Assembly: GCA_022706885.1 (NCBI GenBank)
Contig: JAKJBR010000022.1
Coordinates: forward strand, 1-19,130
DNA from: DUPQ01 sp022706885
GTDB lineage: Bacteria > Bacillota > Clostridia > DUPQ01
Direction of reading: 5' to 3'
Length of the DNA: 19,130 nucleotides
Under the pieces are notes generated by a model. That model did not search any database and was not told the DNA's origin. It saw only the letters and a list, made by a program, of their open reading frames with translations. Each line of letters begins with the position of its first letter. Positions within the stretch are counted from its first letter, which is position 1. The position numbers were made by a program, and so were the translations under genes. Positions 8,344-16,184 of the stretch are shown here, piece by piece.

Positions 8344-9231
8344 ATGATAAAAACTGTAGTTATAGGTTATGGAAATATCGGTATAGCGGTATTGGAAGCC
8401 TTATCTCAAAGCCCGGATTTTGCTGTTGCGGGTGTTGTTGAGACTAATATGGATTTGTCCAAGATTAAGATTGACTATCCTATCGTGGATAATATAGATA
8501 AACTCAGCGACTTTAATGTGGCAATATTGTGCACTCCGAGCAGAGTGGTACCTATAGTGGCCGAATCCCTTCTTAATAAAGGAATATATACTGTAGATGC
8601 ATATGACATTCATTCGGGAATATGTGATTTGAGAGGAAAACTGGATAAGGTTGCAAAGAAAAGCAAAGTAGCCTCGATAATCGCAGCGGGATGGGATCCC
8701 GGTACCGATTCCATAGTAAGAGCCCTTATGGAAGTGATGGCACCCAAAGGAATAACATATACCGATTTCGGTCCCGGGATGAGCATGGGACATTCTGTTG
8801 TTGCAAGAAGTGTTGAAGGAGTTAAAAATGCGCTGTCCATGACCATACCCTTAGGTACCGGAGTACATAGAAGGATGGTATATGTAGAGCTTAAAGACGG
8901 CGCAGACTTTGCAAAGGTATCAAAGTTAATTAAGGAAGATGACTATTTCAAGCATGATGAAACGCATGTTATTCAGGTACCCGATGTAAGTGCGCTGATA
9001 GATAAAGGACACGGAGTGAATATAACCAGAAAAGGTGTTTCCGGTATTACTCAGAATCAGAATATCGGGTTTAGAATGTCCGTTAACAATCCCGCATTGA
9101 CGGCGCAGATATTGGTATCCTGTGCAAGGGCCGTAGTGAAACAGGCTCCGGGATGTTACACAATGCTGGAAGTACCGCTGATTGATATGCTGAGCGGAGA
9201 TAAGGAAAGCCTTATACACAGGCTGGTATAG
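8344..9231 (+). CDS. ddh: meso-Diaminopimelate dehydrogenase
   Basis: Catalyses the NADPH-dependent, reversible reductive amination of L-2-amino-6-oxopimelate (tetrahydrodipicolinate) to meso-diaminopimelate, a one-step route to the peptidoglycan cross-linker and lysine precursor; cytoplasmic. The N-terminus has a Rossmann GYGNIG at residues 8-13. The family hallmarks GWDPG (116-120) and GPGMSMGHS (143-151) follow. The protein is 295 residues, shorter than the roughly 320-residue Corynebacterium type and close to the compact thermophile type. I chose ATG 8344 because AAAGGAG ends about ten bases upstream; the longer frame from 8272 would start inside the terminator. It is followed after 14 bases by the LacI-family gene, so the two are probably co-transcribed, an unusual pairing of cell-wall and sugar-control genes. 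Confidence 0.88.
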   Translation: MIKTVVIGYGNIGIAVLEALSQSPDFAVAGVVETNMDLSKIKIDYPIVDNIDKLSDFNVAILCTPSRVVPIVAESLLNKGIYTVDAYDIHSGICDLRGKLDKVAKKSKVASIIAAGWDPGTDSIVRALMEVMAPKGITYTDFGPGMSMGHSVVARSVEGVKNALSMTIPLGTGVHRRMVYVELKDGADFAKVSKLIKEDDYFKHDETHVIQVPDVSALIDKGHGVNITRKGVSGITQNQNIGFRMSVNNPALTAQILVSCARAVVKQAPGCYTMLEVPLIDMLSGDKESLIHRLV

Positions 9232-9245
9232 ATTGAGGATGAAAG

Positions 9246-10136
9246 ATGGCTAAAAAATATACTATGCAGGATATAGCGGAGGCGGCAAATGTCTCCAAAG
9301 CCACAGTATCATACGTGCTGAATGATAAGAAGAATGCACGTATAAGTGAGGACACGAGGCGAAGGATTCTGCAGATAGCCAATCTCTATCAGTATGTACC
9401 CAATCTGTCGGCTAAATATCTTTGCGATAACAATAAGAAACTCATAGGGATTATAGTAGGGGAGAGCTCTTTTAAGGGTTTTACCAGTGAATGTGAAATC
9501 ATTTATCTGTTATATGATATTTTCCGAGCAGATGACTACAAGTTGGTTATTTTAGATAATAAACGCCAGAATAATTATATGGATCTGGCATATGATTTAC
9601 TTCTTGCCATCAATGTAAGTGAAGAGCATATTCGTAATATAGGTATGAATACATATTCTCCTATGATGCTGTATGATAGTATGTATTCAGACAGTCTTTT
9701 CTTTAAAATAATCAATGACTATCCCAAAGCGGTGGAAAAAGCTAAAGCAACTTTCAAAAATGACAAAGAATGTGTGTTGATATACAGCCTTCGGAATAAT
9801 GAAGGCATTAATACTTTGATAGACAATATTCCTTTGAATAAGATTGCTTTTACGGGAGCAAACAGAAAAGAAATTGATGAATATATTCACTTAAACAAGG
9901 ATAAGAATTTTATTGCCATAGGAGATATTGCAGGTTTTATTGCATTATCAAACATATCTTATGAGCAGCTGGCTCTTATAACTTTTTCCAAAAATATCGC
10001 ATTTCCCGATGCGGTTTCGCAGATTACCTTTAACAATCAGGAATTGAAAGATAATATAAAAAGAATCTTCGAAAAGCTGGATGCAAGACAGGCAAGTGAA
10101 CAGGAACAACATATATTCCGGATAAATCCCAACTGA
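9246..10136 (+). CDS. LacI-family transcriptional regulator, short and divergent
   Basis: Residues 6-26 form the classic LacI helix-turn-helix (MQDIAEAANVSKATVSYVLN). A hinge region with YVPNLSAKYL follows, then GIIVGES, where the ligand-binding domain normally starts. The protein has 296 residues against the usual 330-345. The ligand domain is strongly diverged: I cannot find the usual GHRRIA-like segment or the typical DD-A late motif, so inducer specificity cannot be guessed. The start ATG is preceded by GAGG at a normal distance. It lies just upstream of the alpha-glucan operon, whose promoter carries a LacI-type operator, so it most likely represses that operon and responds to an oligosaccharide or a pathway intermediate. 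That pairing is inferred from position and operator type only. Confidence 0.88.
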   Translation: MAKKYTMQDIAEAANVSKATVSYVLNDKKNARISEDTRRRILQIANLYQYVPNLSAKYLCDNNKKLIGIIVGESSFKGFTSECEIIYLLYDIFRADDYKLVILDNKRQNNYMDLAYDLLLAINVSEEHIRNIGMNTYSPMMLYDSMYSDSLFFKIINDYPKAVEKAKATFKNDKECVLIYSLRNNEGINTLIDNIPLNKIAFTGANRKEIDEYIHLNKDKNFIAIGDIAGFIALSNISYEQLALITFSKNIAFPDAVSQITFNNQELKDNIKRIFEKLDARQASEQEQHIFRINPN

Positions 10137-10149
10137 ATTAAAAAATGTA

Positions 10150-10178
10150 TTGACATTATACTCTTTATGTGATATTTT
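10150..10178 (+). promoter_or_regulatory. Sigma-A-type promoter of the alpha-glucan/UroD operon
   Basis: TTGACA at 10150-10155 is a perfect -35 box. After a 17-bp spacer, TATTTT at 10173-10178 matches 4 of 6 of the -10 consensus. The expected transcription start, about 10185, falls inside the inverted repeat at 10184-10201. This is the only clear promoter I see before the seven-gene run. Confidence 0.65.
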
Positions 10179-10183
10179 TTGAT

Positions 10184-10201
10184 TGCTTAATCGGTTAACC
10201 A
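10184..10201 (+). promoter_or_regulatory. LacI-type operator overlapping the expected transcription start
   Basis: TGCTTAATCGGTTAACCA is an imperfect inverted repeat centred on CG; 7 of 9 base pairs match across the centre. A central CG flanked by AA and TT half-sites is typical of LacI-family operators. The core fits AA-n-CG-n-T of a CcpA cre site, but the outer TG and CA of a cre are missing, so a local LacI-family repressor is the better candidate. Placed just downstream of the -10 box, it would block initiation. Confidence 0.65.
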
Positions 10202-10217
10202 TAGAGGTAATGAGTCA

Positions 10218-11285
10218 ATGATGCATATAATGCAACTAAAACCGACTATTTCCGAAACAGCATCAGAAATGAATAAGACATATTCTGATGCGCTTAAGCA
10301 TGCAGTCGGTAATGTCACATTCAGAGCATTGCCTCCGAGTGATATTTCCCGGTATCTTAATCTTTCTTCTTATAAATATGATGAGACCGATTTAGACAAA
10401 TATGTTGATGATTTACTTCTCGGTCATTTTGCCATGATGGAGGCCAGAAGCGAAGTTTGCGACAACTATATCCCGCAATTAAATATTGATCTGGGAATAG
10501 GTGATTATGCAGCATTTGTAACCGGAGATATTTATTTCAAAGAAGATACAAGCTGGACGGTACCTACACTTCATGATTTGAAAATGTATAGGGATTTGGC
10601 TCCTATAGGAACATCTAAGTGGTATAGAAAATATATGTATATCTTGGAGAAGGTGTTGGAAAAGACAAAAGATACAGACATTCCTTTTGCAAGAGGATTC
10701 TTTTCACCTTTAGATCTTGCGGAAGCATTGAGAGGAACGGATATATATACCGATTTTTATGATTATCCCGATGATGTTCACGATTTTTTGGATTACTGCG
10801 CTCAAGCTACAATTAAGTTTGCGGAAGATATATACGGTGTTATAAAGAAATACAGAAAGAATGCTCAATACGGTACCATGTTTATTGACGGGATTGTCAA
10901 TATGTCGGAAGACATAGCCAGCATGATAAGTCCCGCACTTTATGACGAATTCTGTGCTCCGCATACACAGAAAATCATTGACCATTTCGGGAGCGGACAT
11001 ATGCACAGTCACAGTTGTGCAATGTATCTTGTTAAGCATATTTGCTCGCTAAATAATGTAGCTAACCTCTGGTTGGCAACCGATCCCAATCATCCCAGAC
11101 CTTTTGATATGCTGGAGCGGCTGATTGAAGATGCGGACGGAACCTGCCTTGCGATAGATTGTAAATCATTTAAAGAAATAGAAGATAATATAGATATTTT
11201 AAGAAAAGGTAATTTTTCCATATGTCTGCCTGTAGAAACTATGGAAGATGCGGTATATTTTGCGAAACGTTTTCGCGAATTGTAA
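10218..11285 (+). CDS. UroD/methyltransferase-like protein (first gene of operon)
   Basis: About 355 residues with the look of the uroporphyrinogen decarboxylase (URO-D) superfamily, a TIM barrel that also includes corrinoid methyltransferases such as MtaA and MtbA. Visible clues are DGIVNMSEDIASMISPALYDEF (residues about 225-246), which matches the family segment before the metal or substrate site. It is followed by HMHSHSC at 261-267, where family members with zinc have HxCG; here the Gly is replaced by Ala, although His265 and Cys267 remain. A true heme-pathway HemE is unlikely because the arginine-rich N-terminal substrate motif is absent and the neighbours are sugar genes. AGAGGT about nine bases upstream supports ATG 10218. 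The stop is 12 bases before the transporter fusion. The reaction is unknown; acting on a sugar-derived or methylated compound is a guess. Confidence 0.7.
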   Translation: MMHIMQLKPTISETASEMNKTYSDALKHAVGNVTFRALPPSDISRYLNLSSYKYDETDLDKYVDDLLLGHFAMMEARSEVCDNYIPQLNIDLGIGDYAAFVTGDIYFKEDTSWTVPTLHDLKMYRDLAPIGTSKWYRKYMYILEKVLEKTKDTDIPFARGFFSPLDLAEALRGTDIYTDFYDYPDDVHDFLDYCAQATIKFAEDIYGVIKKYRKNAQYGTMFIDGIVNMSEDIASMISPALYDEFCAPHTQKIIDHFGSGHMHSHSCAMYLVKHICSLNNVANLWLATDPNHPRPFDMLERLIEDADGTCLAIDCKSFKEIEDNIDILRKGNFSICLPVETMEDAVYFAKRFREL

Positions 11286-11297
11286 TTGGGGATTGCA

Positions 11298-13616
11298 ATG
11301 AGAAAAAGAACTGTCTTAGCAATACTAACAGTAGCCATCATACTTTCGGTATGCTTCAGCAATATTGTCAAAGCCGACGGAGATAAAGTCATCACCGTTT
11401 GGGGCAGTGAAATAACGCGCGAGAATGATGTAATACGTAAAATTGCCCAGCAATTCAAAACAGAAACGGGAATAGCAGTATCGGTTATAGACAGAAGAAG
11501 TTTGTTTGATGCTCCCAGAGATTTGGTAAACAATGCCAAAACCGGTGAAAAACCCGATATAGTAATGATACAGCATGCCGATATAGGGGATCTTGCGGTA
11601 AACGGTTTCCTGCTGGAGTTGGATTTTACCGAAGAGTTTAGATTGGCATATCATGAGTCGGCATTTACTTCTTTTGAAGTGCGAGATAAGCAATACGGTA
11701 TAGGATATTCGGTAGAGACATACGGATTGGTTTATAACCGTGATGTTATATCCAAAGAACAGATTGCAAATCTTACGTGGGATGAGTTTTTTCAGTATGC
11801 AATTGATTTCGGAACAATAACTCACAACGGAAAACCTATGAAAGCATTTACTTTAAATCCCAAGAACATGTATTTCATGTATCCTATTATTAAAAATTAT
11901 GGAGGATATTATTACGGAGTTGACGAAAACGGTAATTACAATCCGTTTGACATTGGTTTGAGTAATGAAGGGTCAAAAAAATATGTGGAAAAGATTAAAA
12001 ATCTGTTGGACCATGAGCTTGTTCTGAAAAGCCGCAACGGAACGGACAGCGATGTGTCGGCGGCTTTTGCAAATCAGGATGTTGCTATTATTATCAACGG
12101 ATTTTGGCAGAATTCTTTCTACAGACAAAAAGGTGTCAATTTCGGTTTCGCTCCTCTTCCTTTAAATAATGACAAAACGGCTACATCACCGTTTGCAACC
12201 GTAAACGGTTTTGTGATAAATGCACATTCCGACTATCCGGATGAAGCTAAAGATTTTTTGGAATTCATGTGTCGGGATGAATACCAACAAATGCTTATTG
12301 AAGCGGGAAATAATTTTGAGAAAAAGGTTGGAAGCCGTTTTCCGGTAAATCTTTCGGTCAGGGAAAGCAACTACATTAAGAGTGAGGAAATGTATGATGT
12401 AATGGCCGACATATGTGAGAACATTGAGCCTGTTCCCAATATTCCCGAAGGAGCTATATGGTACCACTACACCGATAAGGCATATCAATCGATTTTCTAT
12501 GGGGATATAAATGGCAATCCCGTAGATTCCGACAGTATGCTGGAAGAGCTGTCGACAGCCATATTAAATGATGTGAAAAAAATGAATGTTCAGGTGGAAA
12601 AGGTGGAAATACCTGTTTTAGGGTATGTTTTCATCGGACTGTTTTTTGTAATACTCCTTGCTATTTTGATTATCACTTTTATAAGGAGAAGGAAAGGTTA
12701 CAGTGCATCTGCCAACCGCATAATGTTAAGAGCAACGGTTGTCTCTTATATCGCTCTTTTTCCCGTACTGGTACTTATAGGGATATTCTACCTGTTTCCC
12801 ATTGTTCATAATATCTACCTGTCAATGACCAATTACAGCTCGTTAAATCTGATAGACTATGTATTCATCGGCGGACATAACTACAAAACCATTTTCATTG
12901 AAGGTCTTAACGGATTTGTTTCAATGTTCATATGGACTGTAATCTTTGCCACAAGCGTAATGGTTATAACTTTTCTGGGCGGTACCATGTTGGCATCTTT
13001 ACTGGAAAAAAGAAAAGCAAAGGTATCTAAAATATACAAAATGATATTCATACTGCCGTGGGTTATTCCCAGTGTTATAACTTTACTGACTTGGCAGGGG
13101 ATACTGGCAACGGACGGCGGAGCTTTGAACAATTTGCTGAGCCTTTTAGGGATGGGTAAAGTCATGTGGTTGGATAATCCTTATCTGGCAAGAGTTTGTA
13201 CAATTTTTGTCGTATCCTGGATAGGTACTCCGTATTATATGTTTTTAGCTTTAGGATATTTACAATCCATACCCAAGGATTTCTATGAAGCCGCAATGAT
13301 TGAAGGTGCAGGAAGAGTAAAGGTATTCTTCATAATAACCGTTCCCATTATTTTCCGGTCTTTGCTGCCTACACTCATTATGGGATTTATAATGCAGTTT
13401 AACAATTTCGGGGTGTATTTGCTTACTTCGGGAGGTCCTTTCGGAAGTACTTTGGGAGCACCCGGTGCTACCGACCTCCTTATAACCTACGTGTACAACC
13501 TTGCTTACAATACCAAGAACTACGGTCTTGCAGCAGCATATTCAGTAATAATATTCCTCTTTGTTGCGGCATTTACACTGATAACGATGAAGTTGGGAAA
13601 TAAGAAAAATCCATGA
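11298..13616 (+). CDS. Fused solute-binding protein and MalF-type ABC permease
   Basis: A 772-residue membrane protein joining two normally separate importer parts. Residues 1-27 are a signal peptide or signal anchor (basic start, hydrophobic core, then VKA-D). Residues about 30-430 form a family 1 (MalE-like) extracellular solute-binding domain, starting ITVWGSE and including KPDIVMIQHADIGDLA. A membrane helix at about 438-463 ends in RRRKG, placing the receptor outside and the next part inside. Residues about 475-772 form a MalF-like permease with six helices and the EAA loop (EAAMIEGAGR, from 664) that docks the ATPase. I chose ATG 11298 over the TTG at 11286 because GGGGA lies just upstream and the signal peptide starts cleanly there. 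The partner permease follows after 16 bases. No ATPase is encoded nearby. The substrate is inferred to be maltodextrin or a related glucan from the GH13 gene. Confidence 0.88.
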   Translation: MRKRTVLAILTVAIILSVCFSNIVKADGDKVITVWGSEITRENDVIRKIAQQFKTETGIAVSVIDRRSLFDAPRDLVNNAKTGEKPDIVMIQHADIGDLAVNGFLLELDFTEEFRLAYHESAFTSFEVRDKQYGIGYSVETYGLVYNRDVISKEQIANLTWDEFFQYAIDFGTITHNGKPMKAFTLNPKNMYFMYPIIKNYGGYYYGVDENGNYNPFDIGLSNEGSKKYVEKIKNLLDHELVLKSRNGTDSDVSAAFANQDVAIIINGFWQNSFYRQKGVNFGFAPLPLNNDKTATSPFATVNGFVINAHSDYPDEAKDFLEFMCRDEYQQMLIEAGNNFEKKVGSRFPVNLSVRESNYIKSEEMYDVMADICENIEPVPNIPEGAIWYHYTDKAYQSIFYGDINGNPVDSDSMLEELSTAILNDVKKMNVQVEKVEIPVLGYVFIGLFFVILLAILIITFIRRRKGYSASANRIMLRATVVSYIALFPVLVLIGIFYLFPIVHNIYLSMTNYSSLNLIDYVFIGGHNYKTIFIEGLNGFVSMFIWTVIFATSVMVITFLGGTMLASLLEKRKAKVSKIYKMIFILPWVIPSVITLLTWQGILATDGGALNNLLSLLGMGKVMWLDNPYLARVCTIFVVSWIGTPYYMFLALGYLQSIPKDFYEAAMIEGAGRVKVFFIITVPIIFRSLLPTLIMGFIMQFNNFGVYLLTSGGPFGSTLGAPGATDLLITYVYNLAYNTKNYGLAAAYSVIIFLFVAAFTLITMKLGNKKNP

Positions 13617-13632
13617 AAGGAAGTGACGGAAA

Positions 13633-14466
13633 ATGCGTAAAAAGAATAAGTTGTTCCGAAATATCGGTGTTCATGCAATTTTGATTGTTTTAGCATTGAT
13701 TGTACTTATTCCGTTTGTATACATCCTTCTAATATCCTTCGGAAAAGACCTGTTGGATATTACGGGATACGGCGATATGGGTTTTTCCGTAGATAATTAT
13801 GAAAAACTTTTTACCGAGACCAAATACCTTCACTGGCTGGGTAATTCGCTTCTTGTGTCTTTAGCTACCATGCTCATATCGCTTGTTATGGTGTCGGTTG
13901 CATCCAATGTATTTTCCAAGTATAAGTTTGCCGGAAGAGAAGCATTATTCCGGACAATGCTTCTCATTCAGATATTCCCGCTTACTCTTATGCTGGTCTC
14001 ACTGTTTAAGATATTTGCGGCTTTGGAATTACTCAACAAACTGATAGGGTTGGTGATAATAGATTCCGTTATAGCGACAGCAGGGCTTATTCTTGTATCC
14101 AAAGGCTATTTTGATACGATTCCGTATGAAATAGACGAAGCTGCAATGATAGACGGCGCAAACAGATTTCAGGTGCTCATCCATATTACATTGCCGTTGG
14201 TAAAACCCATTCTGGGAATTGTAGCCATTCAAAGTTTTGTACTTACCTACAATGAATATGCCATAGCCAGTATGCTTATTACTTCAGGTGTGGAGAAAAT
14301 GACGGTAGCGGTGGGTCTGCAAAGCCTAATATACGGTCAATTTCAGCAGAACTGGGGAATGTACTCAGCAGGCGCCGTTTTAGCCAGTCTGCCCATATTT
14401 ATACTATTTTATTCCTTCCAAAGATACTTTATCAGCGGTCTTACCGAAGGAGGTGTCAAACAATGA
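13633..14466 (+). CDS. MalG-type ABC sugar permease
   Basis: A 277-residue integral membrane protein of the carbohydrate ABC importer family CUT1. It has an N-terminal hydrophobic helix after a short basic start, several further membrane segments and the EAA motif at 169 (EAAMIDGANRFQ), which binds the ATPase. It should pair with the permease half of the preceding fusion to form the channel. AAAGGAAG sits about ten bases before ATG 13633. Its last codons overlap the GH13 start by four bases (ATGA), which suggests translational coupling. Length is normal for the family. Confidence 0.92.
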   Translation: MRKKNKLFRNIGVHAILIVLALIVLIPFVYILLISFGKDLLDITGYGDMGFSVDNYEKLFTETKYLHWLGNSLLVSLATMLISLVMVSVASNVFSKYKFAGREALFRTMLLIQIFPLTLMLVSLFKIFAALELLNKLIGLVIIDSVIATAGLILVSKGYFDTIPYEIDEAAMIDGANRFQVLIHITLPLVKPILGIVAIQSFVLTYNEYAIASMLITSGVEKMTVAVGLQSLIYGQFQQNWGMYSAGAVLASLPIFILFYSFQRYFISGLTEGGVKQ

Positions 14467-16184
14467 GCGGTGTTATAAACAGATATGCGGTCTTACATAT
14501 AAACAGCGGAACATATGCGTATGCTATTGATTCACATACTTTATGTATACGACTGAGAACAGCTAAAAACGACTGCAAGAGTGTCATTGTGCATTATATG
14601 AATGTGTATGATCACTCAACTAACAGAAAAAAAGAAAACATGGCAAAAATACTGCAGGATGAACATTTTGATTTATACGAAGCAAAGATAAGCCAGAAGG
14701 AGAAACACTTCAAATACTTTTTTGAACTTATCGGTGAAAAAGAGCAGGTTTTTTATACATCCGACGGTTTTATGGGCAATGAAGTGAAGAATGAAAACAG
14801 TTTCTTTTTCCCCGTTATAAACGACGATGAGATTTACAAGTTGCCTAAATGGGCTGAAGGGGCAACGGTTTATCAGATTTTTGTGGACAGATTTAACAGT
14901 TCCTGTGACAAAGGCTTTGTCAATGCGGATTGGAACGATAAACCTTTGCGCAGTCACTTTTTCGGAGGGGATTTTAAAGGTATTGAAGACAAGCTTGATT
15001 ATATAAAGTCTTTAGGTATCGATATAGTATATTTAAGCCCGATTTTCAGTTCCGCTACAAATCATAAATACGACATTGAAGACTACTACTCCATTGATGA
15101 GATGTTCGGCGGAAGAAAAGAATTAAGCAATCTTATAAAAAGTATTCACAAAAAAGGCATGCGGATAGTGTTGGACTGCGTTTTCAATCACATGAGCAGC
15201 AATAACAAAATATTTCGTGATGTGCTGGAAAAAGGTCAAAACTCACAGTATAAAGACTGGTTCTATATTCATGATTATCCCGTGAGTATGGAAATATGCA
15301 ATTATGATACGTTTGCAGGTTGTGTGCCGTCAATGCCAAGGATAAATACATCCAACCGTGATGCAATGGAATATCTTGTTAACTCGGCGGTGTATTGGAC
15401 AAAAGAGTTGGGTGTAGACGGTTGGAGACTGGATGTTGCCGATGAAGTATCCGCAAGACTGTGGAGACACTTTCGTACGGAAATATCAAAAGTCAACAGT
15501 GAAGCATTAATAATAGGTGAAATATGGAATGATGCTTCCAAATGGATGATGGGTGACCAGATGCATACCGTGACCAACTACAAATACAGAAAATGGCTGT
15601 TGGATTTTATTCAAGGGAAAATAGATGCGGTAAGTTTCTGGAACAAGATGGCTTCAAATAAAATGCTATATAAAACCATGTCATACAACTATCTCATTAA
15701 TCTTCTCGGAAGTCACGATACAAAGAGAATAACCTCGGTTGTAGGTAAAGAAAAAGCCATGCTTGCGCTGCTTATGACTCTTACTTATCAGGGAATAGGA
15801 CTTATATACTACGGAGATGAAATAGGACTAATAGGTATGGAAGATCCCGATAACAGAAGAACCATGCCGTGGAGAAAAATATCCGAACATGACACAGAAC
15901 AGTTCAGGCAACTGGCTTTGCTGAAAAAGCAATATCCTTCTCTTAAGTACGGTCGAATGCGACCTGTAACCGATTACCGGAACATTATATCTTTTGAAAG
16001 AATAATGCCCGACCAAACCGTGGAGGTGTATGTGAATTTTTCGGATAAAGACGTGGAGATTAAGGACAGAGTACTTCTGTTTAATTATCCGGAAATAAAC
16101 AAAGTTAACACGAGCATTAATTGCATAAAGGCCCTGTCTTTTGCGATTTGCATAAAAAATCAGAAAGGTGGTTATGGAAAATGA
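14463..16184 (+). CDS. GH13 alpha-glucanase, neopullulanase/cyclomaltodextrinase type, cytoplasmic
   Basis: Hydrolyses alpha-1,4 (perhaps also alpha-1,6) bonds in imported maltodextrins, cyclodextrins or pullulan fragments. There is no signal peptide, so it acts in the cytoplasm. Residues 1 to about 125 look like the N-terminal CBM34-type domain; the catalytic barrel starts near EGATVYQIFVDRF. Conserved regions are DCVFNH (238-243), GWRLDVADE with nucleophile Asp324, GEIW with acid/base Glu353, and HD at 418-419. The fifth region reads MPRIN (291-295), a variant of the MPKLN that marks the neopullulanase subgroup GH13_20. At 573 residues the length fits that subgroup. It overlaps the MalG-type gene and the following lipoprotein gene by four bases each, so the three are one translational unit. 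Exact product specificity cannot be read from sequence. Confidence 0.92.
   Translation: MSGVINRYAVLHINSGTYAYAIDSHTLCIRLRTAKNDCKSVIVHYMNVYDHSTNRKKENMAKILQDEHFDLYEAKISQKEKHFKYFFELIGEKEQVFYTSDGFMGNEVKNENSFFFPVINDDEIYKLPKWAEGATVYQIFVDRFNSSCDKGFVNADWNDKPLRSHFFGGDFKGIEDKLDYIKSLGIDIVYLSPIFSSATNHKYDIEDYYSIDEMFGGRKELSNLIKSIHKKGMRIVLDCVFNHMSSNNKIFRDVLEKGQNSQYKDWFYIHDYPVSMEICNYDTFAGCVPSMPRINTSNRDAMEYLVNSAVYWTKELGVDGWRLDVADEVSARLWRHFRTEISKVNSEALIIGEIWNDASKWMMGDQMHTVTNYKYRKWLLDFIQGKIDAVSFWNKMASNKMLYKTMSYNYLINLLGSHDTKRITSVVGKEKAMLALLMTLTYQGIGLIYYGDEIGLIGMEDPDNRRTMPWRKISEHDTEQFRQLALLKKQYPSLKYGRMRPVTDYRNIISFERIMPDQTVEVYVNFSDKDVEIKDRVLLFNYPEINKVNTSINCIKALSFAICIKNQKGGYGK

Noticed and set aside
10186..10199. 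CcpA cre site at the operon promoter
   Set aside because: Only the inner AA-n-CG-n-T core fits; the outer TG and CA are missing. A site for the neighbouring LacI-family regulator explains it better, though CcpA binding cannot be ruled out.
11325..11825. 166-codon minus-strand open frame within the transporter fusion
   Set aside because: No ribosome binding site or domain was seen, and the plus-strand protein is clearly real in the same stretch.
16121..16180. Longer N-terminus for the lipoprotein starting at 16121
   Set aside because: It overlaps the GH13 gene and would put a charged extension before the lipoprotein signal. ATG 16181 gives a proper signal and the common ATGA overlap.
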